Origin: Mesobacillus subterraneus
GTDB lineage: Bacteria > Bacillota > Bacilli > Bacillales > Cytobacillaceae
Direction of reading: 5' to 3'
DNA length: 64,000 bases
Assembly: GCF_003937825.1 (NCBI RefSeq)
Contig: NZ_RSFW01000010.1
Span: 1-64,000 of the forward strand
The translations under genes and the position numbers were made by a program. Below the pieces are notes generated by a model. That model saw nothing but the letters and a program-made list of their open reading frames with translations. It did not search any database and was not told where the DNA came from. Position 1 is the first letter of the stretch; each line of letters opens with the position of its first letter. Shown piece by piece: positions 14,567 through 22,644 of this stretch.

Positions 14567-16054
14567 ATGTTCATTTCAAAGTCTGATTATCTACTTTATA
14601 AACAATGTCCAAAGGCAATATGGTATAAATTCAAAACGCCGAAAGTTTTTGATAAAAATGCAAACCAAATGAGATTAGATAAAGGAAACCAAGTAACAGA
14701 ACATGCTCGAAATCTATTCCCAAATGGAAGCTTAGTTCCTTACTCTTCAAACCGAGATAAAATGGCTTCAACGACCAAAGATTTAATCATGAAGGGTGAA
14801 AGAACAATCTATGAAGCCGCTTTTGGTATAGATGGATTGTTTGTTATTTGCGACATTTTGCATTTAGATAAAGATGGATGGAAAATTTATGAGGTTAAAT
14901 CTTCTACATCCATAAAAGAACGAAACCTGGATGACTTGGCTTTCCAATACCATGTGGTACAACATTTCTTGCCAATTCATTCCACTCTTATTATTCATAT
15001 CAATAACAAATATGTTCGGAATGGTGAACTTGAGGTTACCAAGCTGTTTAGTATTACTGATCTGACCGACGAATTAAAAGAACGCATTTTCAGGATTCAA
15101 GCTGATGTTAGTAACATTCATTCTATTGGATATAACTTCAGTACCGAACCAAAGCAGGACATCGGAATTCACTGCAACAAATATGGGAAAGAAGACTTTC
15201 CTTGTGCAGCTAAAGAACATTGTTGGTCTCATATACCAGAACACTCCGTTTTTGATATCACAAGGATCGGAAAAAAGGCATTTGATCTTTATTATGACGG
15301 AATTACTTCGATATCAGATGTTCCAAATGATTTCAAGCTAAGTGAAGCGCAAAAAGTACAGGTATTTGCCTATAAAGAGAACCGTTCTTTAATTGACTTA
15401 AATAACATAAAAGAATATTTAGATTGCTTTAGATATCCGTTATACTTTTTAGACTTCGAAACGTATCAACAGACGATTCCTTTATTTAACGGTATTTCAC
15501 CATATCAACAGATTCCATTTCAATATTCACTTCATATTCAAGAATCTTCTAATGGGGATTTGGAACATAAAGAATTCTTAGCAAAAGAAGGAACAGATCC
15601 CAGAAGAGTATTAGCAGAAAGGTTAACAAAAGATATTCCAAAAGGTTCGTGTTCTGTTGCTTTTAATATGGCTTTTGAAAAAATGGTCTTAAAAGGGTTA
15701 GCACATAATTTCCCTGATTTAGAGGATCACCTAATGGATATTCATGATAACATGGTTGATTTAATGGTGCCATTTCAAAAAAAATGGTATTACAAGAATG
15801 AAATGAAAGGCAGTTATTCAATCAAATATGTCTTGCCAGCATTGCTTCCAAATGATGAATCATTAAATTATCAAACGCTAACTATTCAAAATGGAAGTAT
15901 GGCAATGGAGATTTATGAACAGCTCCATACTTACCCAAAAGAAAAAATAGAAACCATCAGAGAACATTTGTTAGCATACTGTAAATTAGATACGTATGCG
16001 ATGGTGAAAGTGTTTGATCACTTAAATAGTAGTGTACAAAAAAAGAGTTCCTAA
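14567..16054 (+). CDS. Cas4-like nuclease fused to DUF2779 exonuclease, 495 aa
   Basis: The N-terminal half looks Cas4/RecB-like: ISKSDYLLYKQCPKAIWY at the start, IDGLFVICDIL and KIYEVKSSTS (Asp ... Glu-x-Lys), and four Cys placed as in Cas4 iron-sulphur nucleases (one near residue 14, three near 202-220: HCNKYGKEDFPC, HCW). The C-terminal half is DUF2779, an RNase-H-like 3'-5' exonuclease: YFLDFETYQ, SVAFNMAFE and the final LAYCKLDTYAM give the DEDD acidic residues. ATG 14567 is chosen because AAGGAG is ten bases upstream. Probable DNA end-processing enzyme; the family is found near defence genes. Confidence 0.8.
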   Translation: MFISKSDYLLYKQCPKAIWYKFKTPKVFDKNANQMRLDKGNQVTEHARNLFPNGSLVPYSSNRDKMASTTKDLIMKGERTIYEAAFGIDGLFVICDILHLDKDGWKIYEVKSSTSIKERNLDDLAFQYHVVQHFLPIHSTLIIHINNKYVRNGELEVTKLFSITDLTDELKERIFRIQADVSNIHSIGYNFSTEPKQDIGIHCNKYGKEDFPCAAKEHCWSHIPEHSVFDITRIGKKAFDLYYDGITSISDVPNDFKLSEAQKVQVFAYKENRSLIDLNNIKEYLDCFRYPLYFLDFETYQQTIPLFNGISPYQQIPFQYSLHIQESSNGDLEHKEFLAKEGTDPRRVLAERLTKDIPKGSCSVAFNMAFEKMVLKGLAHNFPDLEDHLMDIHDNMVDLMVPFQKKWYYKNEMKGSYSIKYVLPALLPNDESLNYQTLTIQNGSMAMEIYEQLHTYPKEKIETIREHLLAYCKLDTYAMVKVFDHLNSSVQKKSS

Positions 16055-16068
16055 AGAACTCTTTTTTG
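16037..16068. terminator. Bidirectional terminator
   Basis: AAAAGAGTTC CTAA AGAACTCTTTT with flanking A and T runs, between the convergent DUF2779 and NUMOD4-like genes; it overlaps the end of the DUF2779 coding sequence. Confidence 0.8.
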
Positions 16069-16081
16069 TACCGCTAATAAT

Positions 16082-16315
16082 CTACTTCTTCCCCTTGTAT
16101 TCACTAACATTTGCATCTGGAAATGCTTTTTTCCATATATCAAACGTCTTATATAGTGTTCTGCCACCATTTTTATTGAGATGAACATTAGCGTAGCCAT
16201 ATTCATTACCTTCTCTATGGCGTGCACGATTGTTTTTTTTGATTATTATCTTGCCAGATCTCGTAATGTCATACAGTTCTTCATAGCCTTGTATACTTCT
16301 TCTTTCCTCTTCCAT
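16082..16315 (-). CDS. NUMOD4-like small protein, 77 aa
   Basis: IQGYEELYDITRSGKIII matches the NUMOD4 motif that normally precedes HNH homing nucleases, followed by YGYANVHLNKNGGRTLYK as in NUMOD/HNH accessory segments. No HNH active site is present, so this is either a truncated nuclease or a stand-alone binding module. ATG 16315 is preferred over 16339 because AGGAG lies seven bases upstream. It follows the DUF262/HNH gene by 29 bases and is probably the third gene of that operon. Confidence 0.6.
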   Translation of the reverse strand: MEEERRSIQGYEELYDITRSGKIIIKKNNRARHREGNEYGYANVHLNKNGGRTLYKTFDIWKKAFPDANVSEYKGKK

Positions 16316-16344
16316 AATTCTACTCCTATATAAGTTCATTTTTA

Positions 16345-18057
16345 TTAAAGTAATATTTTCTTTAATTCAGCGATCATTATTTTTTCTCTTTCTTTTAGAA
16401 ACTCTTCAAAGTTACCTACATTTAATTGAACAATTGGTATATGATGTTTCTTCATGTAGTCCAATTTTTCTTGTTGATCTGAAAAAGTATCATTTATCCA
16501 ATTTTCAAACGGAGTATCGGATTTTATAATGTTTGGCGTACCTTCTAGGAGCTGAATATTACCGATATAATCGACGTTTTCATTACAGAAAGTTATGCTT
16601 TGTTCATTTAGTCCTAATTTCCTCAACTTGCTTTTAGATTTTAAAATCGACTTTGGAAAGATATGATCCTGGTGAAAATTATTTCTATAATCAAGAGTTG
16701 GATAGAGCAATGATAATAAAGAAAATGCATATTTGTTTCCGTATTTGGTATACATTAGATCATTAATATCATCCACATCAATTTTTAAGCTCTTATTGGT
16801 TATTCTTAAATTATTTTTAAGCTCATCAAATGAGAAATCCCCTTGCATATTTTTAATGATTTCTCTCATAGGACGCAACACATTGTCTGGTTGACCACCA
16901 AATATTCTTTTTAAAAGACTAACAATCGTAAATTTCTTAATTTCAGTTCTAACCTTTTGAAAGTTTGGATGTTGAACAATATTCTTGGGATTTCCTTTTT
17001 GATGTACATAATAAGCAATCGGAATAATGACATAATTTGCAGTCAAAGTCTTAAAGTTATATCCAAAACTAGACACTAGTTCCACTGCTAATTTTAATGA
17101 AGTGGAAATCTGATCCCAATTATTTTCGATAATTTTCATATTAGTTGAATTAAAGTTATCAACTTTAAAAGTAATATCAGAAAAATCGGATAGGACTAAA
17201 CAAGCTTTTAAAACTAGGTCTTTATCAAAATCAAAACCATCTCCAAAATCATTTAATTCATCAACAAAATGTGTAATTGTTTCCCTCGCGTCTTCGTTTT
17301 TCCATTGTGCAGTGGCGATTGATAGCAATAAATCTGAGTAGCTCAAAGGAGTTCCACCGCTATTCACACGAATAAAGATATTTAAAACCTTATCAAGTTC
17401 TTTACTTGTCTCTAAGAAATAATTAATAACTCCGTCTACATTAACCTTTTGGAACAGCAGCGTTAAGCATTCTGATGCAAAGTTATCGGTTATGGAATTT
17501 GACGTTATGTATCTAAAGATATCCGAAAAATCGTTAAAATTAAGGATTTCTCCCACAGGAAACCATAAATATTCATTTTGATTGAAATCACCTAATTCTT
17601 TTTCTGAAAGGAAACGAAAATCATACCTGTAATCCAATCTTTCTGACGGTTTTAAAAGATTTAAATATAGCTTCTTTTTTTCATAAATTCTCTTATAAGG
17701 TGCTCTTACTGCAAAAGTTCCTTTTAAACCAACATACAGTGACGTTAATCTCTGTTGTCCATCTAAAATTGCTGTTAGAGAATTTACTCCAGTTAAATTT
17801 GCTTTTGGATTATGACGATTATCTTTTTCATGATACTCTCTAATAAACTCATAAAATTGATAATTGTTAACGTTTTCACCAGACACTGCCCAAAATAAAA
17901 ATGCTCCCACTGGATATCCTTTCATTATTGAATCAAATAATCTCTCAATTTGATCATTCTTCCAAACAAATTCTCTTTGAATGGAAGGTAATAAATACTC
18001 TTTTTTATCAATTTTACTTATTGCTTCTTTGATTGTGATGGGCGTTTGGAATGACAT
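16345..18057 (-). CDS. DUF262 plus HNH protein (GmrSD-like), 570 aa
   Basis: The N-terminal DUF262 (ParB-like NTPase) part shows YLLPSIQREFVW (21-32) and ILDGQQRLTSL (about 97-107), the GmrS-type nucleotide-hydrolysis signatures. The C terminus has FHQDHIFPKS (about 461-471) followed by Asn-rich segments, the DUF1524-type HNH nuclease. In GmrSD this fusion cuts glucosylated phage DNA; related proteins restrict other modified DNA. A 12-base gap separates it from an XRE regulator upstream, and the pair looks like a regulated type IV restriction unit. Confidence 0.85.
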   Translation of the reverse strand: MSFQTPITIKEAISKIDKKEYLLPSIQREFVWKNDQIERLFDSIMKGYPVGAFLFWAVSGENVNNYQFYEFIREYHEKDNRHNPKANLTGVNSLTAILDGQQRLTSLYVGLKGTFAVRAPYKRIYEKKKLYLNLLKPSERLDYRYDFRFLSEKELGDFNQNEYLWFPVGEILNFNDFSDIFRYITSNSITDNFASECLTLLFQKVNVDGVINYFLETSKELDKVLNIFIRVNSGGTPLSYSDLLLSIATAQWKNEDARETITHFVDELNDFGDGFDFDKDLVLKACLVLSDFSDITFKVDNFNSTNMKIIENNWDQISTSLKLAVELVSSFGYNFKTLTANYVIIPIAYYVHQKGNPKNIVQHPNFQKVRTEIKKFTIVSLLKRIFGGQPDNVLRPMREIIKNMQGDFSFDELKNNLRITNKSLKIDVDDINDLMYTKYGNKYAFSLLSLLYPTLDYRNNFHQDHIFPKSILKSKSKLRKLGLNEQSITFCNENVDYIGNIQLLEGTPNIIKSDTPFENWINDTFSDQQEKLDYMKKHHIPIVQLNVGNFEEFLKEREKIMIAELKKILL

Positions 18058-18069
18058 ATTACTTCTCCT

Positions 18070-18429
18070 TTATTTTGATTTAATGTCCTTCATAAGGTTT
18101 CGTTTAAGTTTTATGTATGTAATGGCTTCTATAACCTCTTCTTTGGTTACTTTTTCATCTTCCAGGTAAAAAGAATATTTCTCAAGTAATTCATTAAGTG
18201 GTTTAACTAGGAAATTATTGAACAATTTTTCATCTCTACCAAGCAAGTAGTCTACTGAAACATTAAAATAATCTGCGATTAATTCTAAATGATTTAAGCT
18301 AGGTTCTTTCTTCCCCAATTCATATGTTGGTATCAAGGTATTTGCAAATTCAAGTTTATGAGCTAATTCATATTGGGATAGATTATTTTTTTCTCTTAAG
18401 TAACGCAACTTTTCTCCAAAAGTACTCAA
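18070..18429 (-). CDS. XRE-family helix-turn-helix regulator, 119 aa
   Basis: Residues about 4-65 are a Cro/cI-type HTH: GEKLRYLREKNNLSQYELAHKLEF, then TYELGKKEPSLNHLELIADYFNVSVDYLLG. The C-terminal half is helical, probably for dimerisation. The TTG at 18429 is the likely start because GGAGG lies nine bases upstream; an upstream TTG at 18447 overlaps the ribosome binding site. It leads the operon with the DUF262/HNH gene and probably controls it, as controller proteins do in restriction systems. Confidence 0.82.
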   Translation of the reverse strand: MSTFGEKLRYLREKNNLSQYELAHKLEFANTLIPTYELGKKEPSLNHLELIADYFNVSVDYLLGRDEKLFNNFLVKPLNELLEKYSFYLEDEKVTKEEVIEAITYIKLKRNLMKDIKSK

Positions 18430-18625
18430 AATATATTCTTCCTCCAAACACTTTTAATTGTATTATAACTTATTTAATTGTTATATTTAGGTATTTATGA
18501 AAAAACCAAAAGTTCAACGTCTTTAATCCAATTGTTATTTCCATGTCTTTTCAAGATAATCAAAATAGCGAGCGGATTCTGTAATAGCAAAAAAGAGATA
18601 ATAACGTGCGATTTATAGTAAAAAC

Positions 18626-18646
18626 GCAACCTTCTTTTGGTTGCAT
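18626..18646. other. Small inverted repeat in the 18.4-18.8 kb gap
   Basis: GCAACC TTCTTTT GGTTGC. Apart from this stem and the repeats at 18767-18970, the gap 18448-19010 shows nothing I can name. It may be a terminator for the Rep-side transcript or part of an origin. Confidence 0.3.
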
Positions 18647-18766
18647 AAAATAATAACCAACCCCGTTATGATTGATTTAGTTTTTTTTTATGTATAAGAA
18701 TTTAAGAGAGTGCGCAATAAGAAAACCATATTTATCCCTACGGGCGTATAACTTTTACCCGCTTTT

Positions 18767-18837
18767 AATTGGGTCTTTATTTGTTAATTCAATTGGGTCT
18801 TTTTATGTTAATTCGAAATGTAGTATTATCAAGGGGT
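18767..18837. repeat. Iteron-like module, copy 1
   Basis: Two 24-bp units abut: 18767-18790 and 18791-18814, both starting AATTGGGTCTTT and ending GTTAATTC. They are followed by AAATGTAGTATTATCAAGGG. The same arrangement returns at 18902-18970, exactly 135 bases further on. Arrays of this kind next to a replication-type protein are typical of theta-plasmid origins. Confidence 0.75.
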
Positions 18838-18901
18838 TAAAGTGTTTTACTAATAAATAATATTTTTTTGCATCCTTGATGTTAAAACATTTAATTCTTT
18901 T

Positions 18902-18970
18902 AATTGGGTCTTTTTATGTTAATTCAATTTGGTCTTTTTGCGTAAATTCTAAATGTAGTATTATCAAGGG
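18902..18970. repeat. Iteron-like module, copy 2
   Basis: Units 18902-18925 and 18926-18949 (the second slightly diverged: AATTTGGTCTTTTTGCG) followed by AAATGTAGTATTATCAAGGG. Together with copy 1 it gives four 24-bp units and two 20-bp trailers. Confidence 0.75.
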
Positions 18971-19010
18971 TTGAATACTATTTTAATTATTTTTTTATTG
19001 CTATGTTTAA

Positions 19011-19037
19011 AAAAAGAGAACATTTAGTTCTCCTTTT
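19011..19037 (-). terminator. Terminator overlapping the Rep-like stop codon
   Basis: On the minus strand GGAGAAC TAAAT GTTCTC is followed by TTTTTTT. The stop codon TAA at 19024 lies within the loop. Confidence 0.65.
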
Positions 19038-20112
19038 TCTTTCTTCCTCTATTTGATTTTTTTCGGAATCCATTTTTTGTCTTTTTATGTTGCTCGAACT
19101 GGAAGGATAGCACTTTTGTATACAGACTACTTCCATCATCTTTTTCCCAATCCACTCTCAGTATGAAGGTAGGATCAACAATATGCAAAACACTATCCCC
19201 CATTACATCTCTTTTCATAATACATAATTCTTCATATAATCCAACATATATGTTCATTGTTTTCGGTGTAACACCAACTACTAAAGCCATTTCTTTTTGT
19301 GTCATATGATCTATTGCTTTGATCGTGTATTCATCATCTAAACAATCCATAAGATTTTCTACACCAGGTTTGCGAATATCATGGTCAGGATTCCAACAAA
19401 TGTATCCTGTTTGATAATGAACTTTAGTTAGTAGTTTATAGAGAGCGCCAATAGCATTTCCTGTTCTTTTATCTTTTACAACTTCCTTTAAACGTTTTTT
19501 TATTAGTTTTGTAAATGATTCATTAACGGATTTGTTCATACTATGAAAACGTCTGTTAATGATATAATGAGTTTCTCTTTTGTTATTCTCATTTTTCTTA
19601 GATTCGATGATTCCTAATTCTTTTAGTCTTTTTATAGCACCTTTTAATGTAGTTGAGCTAATGTCCAACCCTTCCATTATCTTTCCAAATGATAAAGGCA
19701 CTCCTCTTTCATCCACTACTTTTCCTTTGCTTTCCATTGTGAGACAACTTAACAAATACATGAGAATCCGTGCGTCTTCAATTTTTATTTTATCTATAAT
19801 TTTCTCTATTTCGATGTTTCTACAAGCGATGAACTTTGGTTGTTGTGATTTTATTCCACTTCCTTTTCGGGTTTTCTTTTTCTTTTCTTGAGCATGTTTT
19901 TTTGTTTTAAAATATTTAACAGCTTCTTTGATGTAGATGTTTTCAATAGCATGCATTTCACTTTTAAAAATTGCTCCTGTTTCAATATCAATCATCGCCA
20001 ATTGCACCTTTGGATCAATTTCCTTTAATAAAATATTAAATTCATTTTGTGTAGGAATTTTATCTCCTTTGAACAATTCATTAATTCTACTTTTAATTTC
20101 ATACATTTTCAT
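19024..20112 (-). CDS. Plasmid replication-initiator-like winged-helix protein, 362 aa
   Basis: Not assigned to a named family with certainty. Residues about 110-200 look like a winged helix (ILMYLLSCLTMESKGKV, LSFGKIMEGLDISSTTLKGAIKRLKELGIIESK), and a second helix-turn-helix follows near 275-300 (MTQKEMALVVGVTPKTMNIYVGLYEELCIM). Two winged helices and a Lys-rich linker and tail fit a plasmid Rep protein. The iteron-like repeats directly behind the gene and the resolvase 340 bases upstream support this. ATG 20112 has GGAGG eight bases upstream. A transcription regulator is the alternative. Confidence 0.6.
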   Translation of the reverse strand: MKMYEIKSRINELFKGDKIPTQNEFNILLKEIDPKVQLAMIDIETGAIFKSEMHAIENIYIKEAVKYFKTKKHAQEKKKKTRKGSGIKSQQPKFIACRNIEIEKIIDKIKIEDARILMYLLSCLTMESKGKVVDERGVPLSFGKIMEGLDISSTTLKGAIKRLKELGIIESKKNENNKRETHYIINRRFHSMNKSVNESFTKLIKKRLKEVVKDKRTGNAIGALYKLLTKVHYQTGYICWNPDHDIRKPGVENLMDCLDDEYTIKAIDHMTQKEMALVVGVTPKTMNIYVGLYEELCIMKRDVMGDSVLHIVDPTFILRVDWEKDDGSSLYTKVLSFQFEQHKKTKNGFRKKSNRGRKKKEN

Positions 20113-20115
20113 TCT

Positions 20116-20376
20116 CATATCCTCCAATAAAATTTAAAGATTAATTTTAAGTTGAAGGAATCCCAGTCATTTTTCTTAAATACTATGATGGAATAACCGA
20201 TTAAAAACCAACGTATTAGGTTGATAAATATTAAAGATCGCGTTTTCCGAATTCTATCTTTGACTATATGTTGGACTGGTACTCCAACAAACCAGGCACG
20301 TTGAGTTCCAAGCTCACTGTGTCTTTTTTTTACTTCTTTCCATGCTATTTCTTTGTTATCGGCAAAATCAGCGTCC
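20116..20376 (-). pseudogene. Open frame without start codon, possible gene remnant
   Basis: A minus-strand frame of about 85 codons opens after a stop near 20377 and runs to just before the Rep-like gene. It contains a protein-like stretch (WKEVKKRHSELGTQRAWFVG) but no ATG, GTG or TTG start in good position. It may be the 3' remnant of a decayed gene. The rest of the gap to 20448 holds nothing else I recognise. Confidence 0.3.
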
Positions 20377-20448
20377 TATTTTTCTTTTTAACTGATATCC
20401 GAATGATTTTACCATTTACCAGTTTCAATACCATGTAAATCCTAAAGA

Positions 20449-21063
20449 TCAATTCTTTCCTATTCCCATTTTCTTCATGTAATAGTACAATGTTGTATGA
20501 CTTACCCCTGTCCTCGTTTTGATTTGTGATAAGGAATATTCCTGTGACTTGTATAAAGTAATCGCTTCTTTCAATGCTTCTTCATCTTTTTTGGGTCTTC
20601 CTCCTACACGTCCACGGGCACGGGCTGATTTTAAAGATGACTTTGTTCGTTGTGAAATGATGTCCCTTTCAAATTCCGCAAAGGCTGCCATAATATGAAA
20701 AATTAATTTTCCATCAGGCGTTGTCGTATCCATTCCTTTATCATTTAATGAAGTGAATTGGACTCCTAGTTCTTTGAACATATTCATGATATCGATTAAC
20801 TCTTTCATGCTTCTTCCGATTCGGTCTAATTTATAAACTAAAACCTGGTTTCCTGCACGAAGAACTTTCATTAATTCTTCTAATCCTGGTCGTGTGTCTT
20901 TTCTTGAACTGATAACGTCCGTGAAAATATCTTCCTTTTTTACCCCAGCTTCAATCAAAAAATCAATCTGCATAGTTAAATCCATATCTTCCTTCGAAAC
21001 ACGCGCGTAGCCCCATTTATGATTAGGTTCGATTCTCTTTAGTGTTTTTTCCTTTTTATTCAA
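20449..21063 (-). CDS. Serine recombinase of the resolvase/invertase family
   Basis: A 204-aa small serine recombinase. YARVS carries the catalytic Ser (about residue 23); the catalytic core continues with TRPGLEELMKVLRAGNQVLVYKLDRIGRS and FEFERDIISQRTKSSL, and a C-terminal helix-turn-helix (YSLSQIKTRTGVSHTTLYYYMKK) binds DNA. The TTG at 21063 is chosen because AAAGGAGG is seven bases upstream; an upstream ATG at 21081 overlaps it. Such enzymes resolve plasmid dimers or cointegrates, or invert DNA. It lies beside the Rep-like gene and 1.3 kb from the gerE junction, so it could belong to plasmid maintenance or to element excision. Confidence 0.9.
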   Translation of the reverse strand: MNKKEKTLKRIEPNHKWGYARVSKEDMDLTMQIDFLIEAGVKKEDIFTDVISSRKDTRPGLEELMKVLRAGNQVLVYKLDRIGRSMKELIDIMNMFKELGVQFTSLNDKGMDTTTPDGKLIFHIMAAFAEFERDIISQRTKSSLKSARARGRVGGRPKKDEEALKEAITLYKSQEYSLSQIKTRTGVSHTTLYYYMKKMGIGKN

Positions 21064-21324
21064 TTGGCTCCCTCCTTTCATTTCAATATCTTGAAAAGAT
21101 TAAAAAAAACCTTTATTTAAAACAGTTTTTTTAAAATGTTTTTTTTATAAGTTTTTTTATTAAAAACTTCTCATTTCCAATCAGTTATAATATTCTTGAA
21201 TTTTTGCAATAAAACGACCGTTTTTTTTAAGGTTCAATTTTTTTGTTATTAAACTACTAATGTTTGTGAGGTGTTATATAATGTTAATAAACTTTTCCTA
21301 AAAATTAAGGCGGGTGTGAGTTTA

Positions 21325-22337
21325 ATGAGAACCGATGATATAGAAGAGTTATTAGACCAAATGCAACTGATTCAGAAAGTAATGAACGATTACCATATAA
21401 AAGATATTGTTCTTTATGGATCTAGAGTCACTGGTCATCATCAAAAAATTTCTGATTTCGATTTAATGTGCCAAGCTGATAATATTAAAAAAGTAATTAT
21501 CAGATATCCAGAATTCTTAGGAAATCTTTCCTTTCAAAGATGGATTGACTCAGCTCTCCACGAAGCGGCTACCGAATTATCATATAAAATCAATGCCGAT
21601 ATTAATCTAACACCTGCCGATTCTAAAGAAGAGTTAAATGATTCAATACGGAAATATAATGTCCCACTAATTGTTAATGGGGTCAGTCTTGATCGAAAAG
21701 AACTTCACTCTCATATATTAAAGCTGAGAAGGAGAGAAATTCCACCTCAGAGCGATAGGAGTCTGGAAGCAAAAGAATATTACTTAATCACACACCTCGC
21801 CAGTTTGACATCAATTGCACGTTTTAAATATATATTTGAAAAGAAGACTGATTTTTTTAACCCAAAGGCAATTTACAAAAAAGCAATGCGAAACGAAATC
21901 CTCCAAAAGATTGCAACTTTCTCGTTTTGCACAGAAAAAATCCCTGATAAATTATTTGAAAAAATTTTATTAGACACTAGTGAACTGCAAAAAATATCAA
22001 ATTTAGCAAGAGAAAAGCAACATTTGGCAAGCAATTATAATACTTTAGAATTGGGCTGGTCAGTCTGTGGTTCACATGATTTGGATAAAGAAGAAATGGA
22101 ATTATTTTTCGCCTTTTTCAGCGGCAATATAAACAGGTTGCTTGCAGACCTCAAAAAAACAATGAGCATCCAATTTTCCAAACTCAATTTCATATACTCC
22201 GTAATGCTTTAGAGGACCCATCAGAGTTTAAAAATCATTTCCGTAGTGAATTTAAACAAAAACAATTAACTTTAAGGGAAACTCCTTATAAAAATATTTT
22301 AAATGGTGTTTTTCTGAGAGAGGCTTGGCATTTATAG
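21325..22337 (+). pseudogene. Nucleotidyltransferase-like gene with -1/+1 frameshift in an A7 tract
   Basis: The N-terminal half is a MNT-type nucleotidyltransferase: DIVLYGSRVTGHHQKISDFDLM at about residues 26-47 (GSR-x-x-G and D-x-D), with a third acidic residue near 91 (INADINL). The frame as read stops at 22212. However, from the A7 tract at 22153-22159 another frame continues to a stop at 22335-22337 with a protein-like sequence (NNEHPIFQTQFHILRNALED ... LREAWHL). One extra A would join both. It is either a recent frameshift, a sequencing slip, or a phase-variable tract. MNT proteins often act as antitoxins beside HEPN toxins; no HEPN partner is present here. Confidence 0.65.
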
Positions 22338-22347
22338 AAAATCATTT

Positions 22348-22384
22348 AAAAAAAAGCGGGAGACAGCTTGTCCCCGCTTTTTTA
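22348..22384 (+). terminator. Terminator behind the nucleotidyltransferase gene
   Basis: AAAAAAGCGGG pairs with CCCGCTTTTTT around a short spacer. Its position just behind the restored stop at 22337 supports the longer reading frame. Confidence 0.75.
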
Positions 22385-22404
22385 AATGTTGATTTAACAA
22401 CATT
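22383..22404. repeat. Inverted repeat near the gerE junction
   Basis: AAATGTTG and CAACATTT flank a short spacer, 30 bases from the point where gerE similarity ends (about 22433). It may be a recombinase arm site or an additional terminator stem. Confidence 0.35.
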
Positions 22405-22580
22405 TATTCAGTTATGCACTCAAACCTAATTACATTTGAAATATGGTTCCGAACTGTTTTTTCGCTGATAAATAATTCACTAGCGATTTCTTTTGTTGTT
22501 TTGTCTTGTACTAACAGTTCGAAAACTTCTCTTTCGCGTTTAGTGAGTAATGGCTTGTGAGTATATTCATTTTCCTTCAA
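22404..22580 (-). pseudogene. gerE: gerE 5' fragment, interrupted after codon 49
   Basis: GerE is the LuxR-type regulator of late mother-cell and spore-coat genes. The fragment begins at TTG 22580 with GGAGGG nine bases upstream and reads like B. subtilis GerE: PLLTKREREVFELLVQDK, TTKEIASELFISEKTVRN, HISN. Full GerE is about 74 residues and continues with a second part of the HTH; here, after Asn 49 the sequence changes to VIRFECITE and stops. The first helices and most of the HTH are kept, the rest is lost. The promoter and start are intact, as expected for an insertion inside the gene. The 3' part is not in the window and would be expected left of position 1. Confidence 0.9.
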
Positions 22581-22644
22581 GTATTGTAACCCTCCTTGCC
22601 TTCGCCAGCTGTGAACTGCGGGGTGGGTATAAATTTAGTCAACA

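Noticed and set aside
20449-21063. Phage-type large serine integrase
   Set aside because: Only 204 residues; lacks the long zinc-ribbon and coiled-coil C terminus of large serine recombinases.
22153-22160. Programmed -1 ribosomal frameshift site
   Set aside because: The zero-frame codons are AAA AAA ACA, not the classical slippery phasing, and no downstream pseudoknot or stem is evident before the terminator; a mutation or slippage tract is simpler.
1-22430. Prophage
   Set aside because: No capsid, tail, terminase, portal, lysis or phage repressor cluster genes are seen in the island part present.
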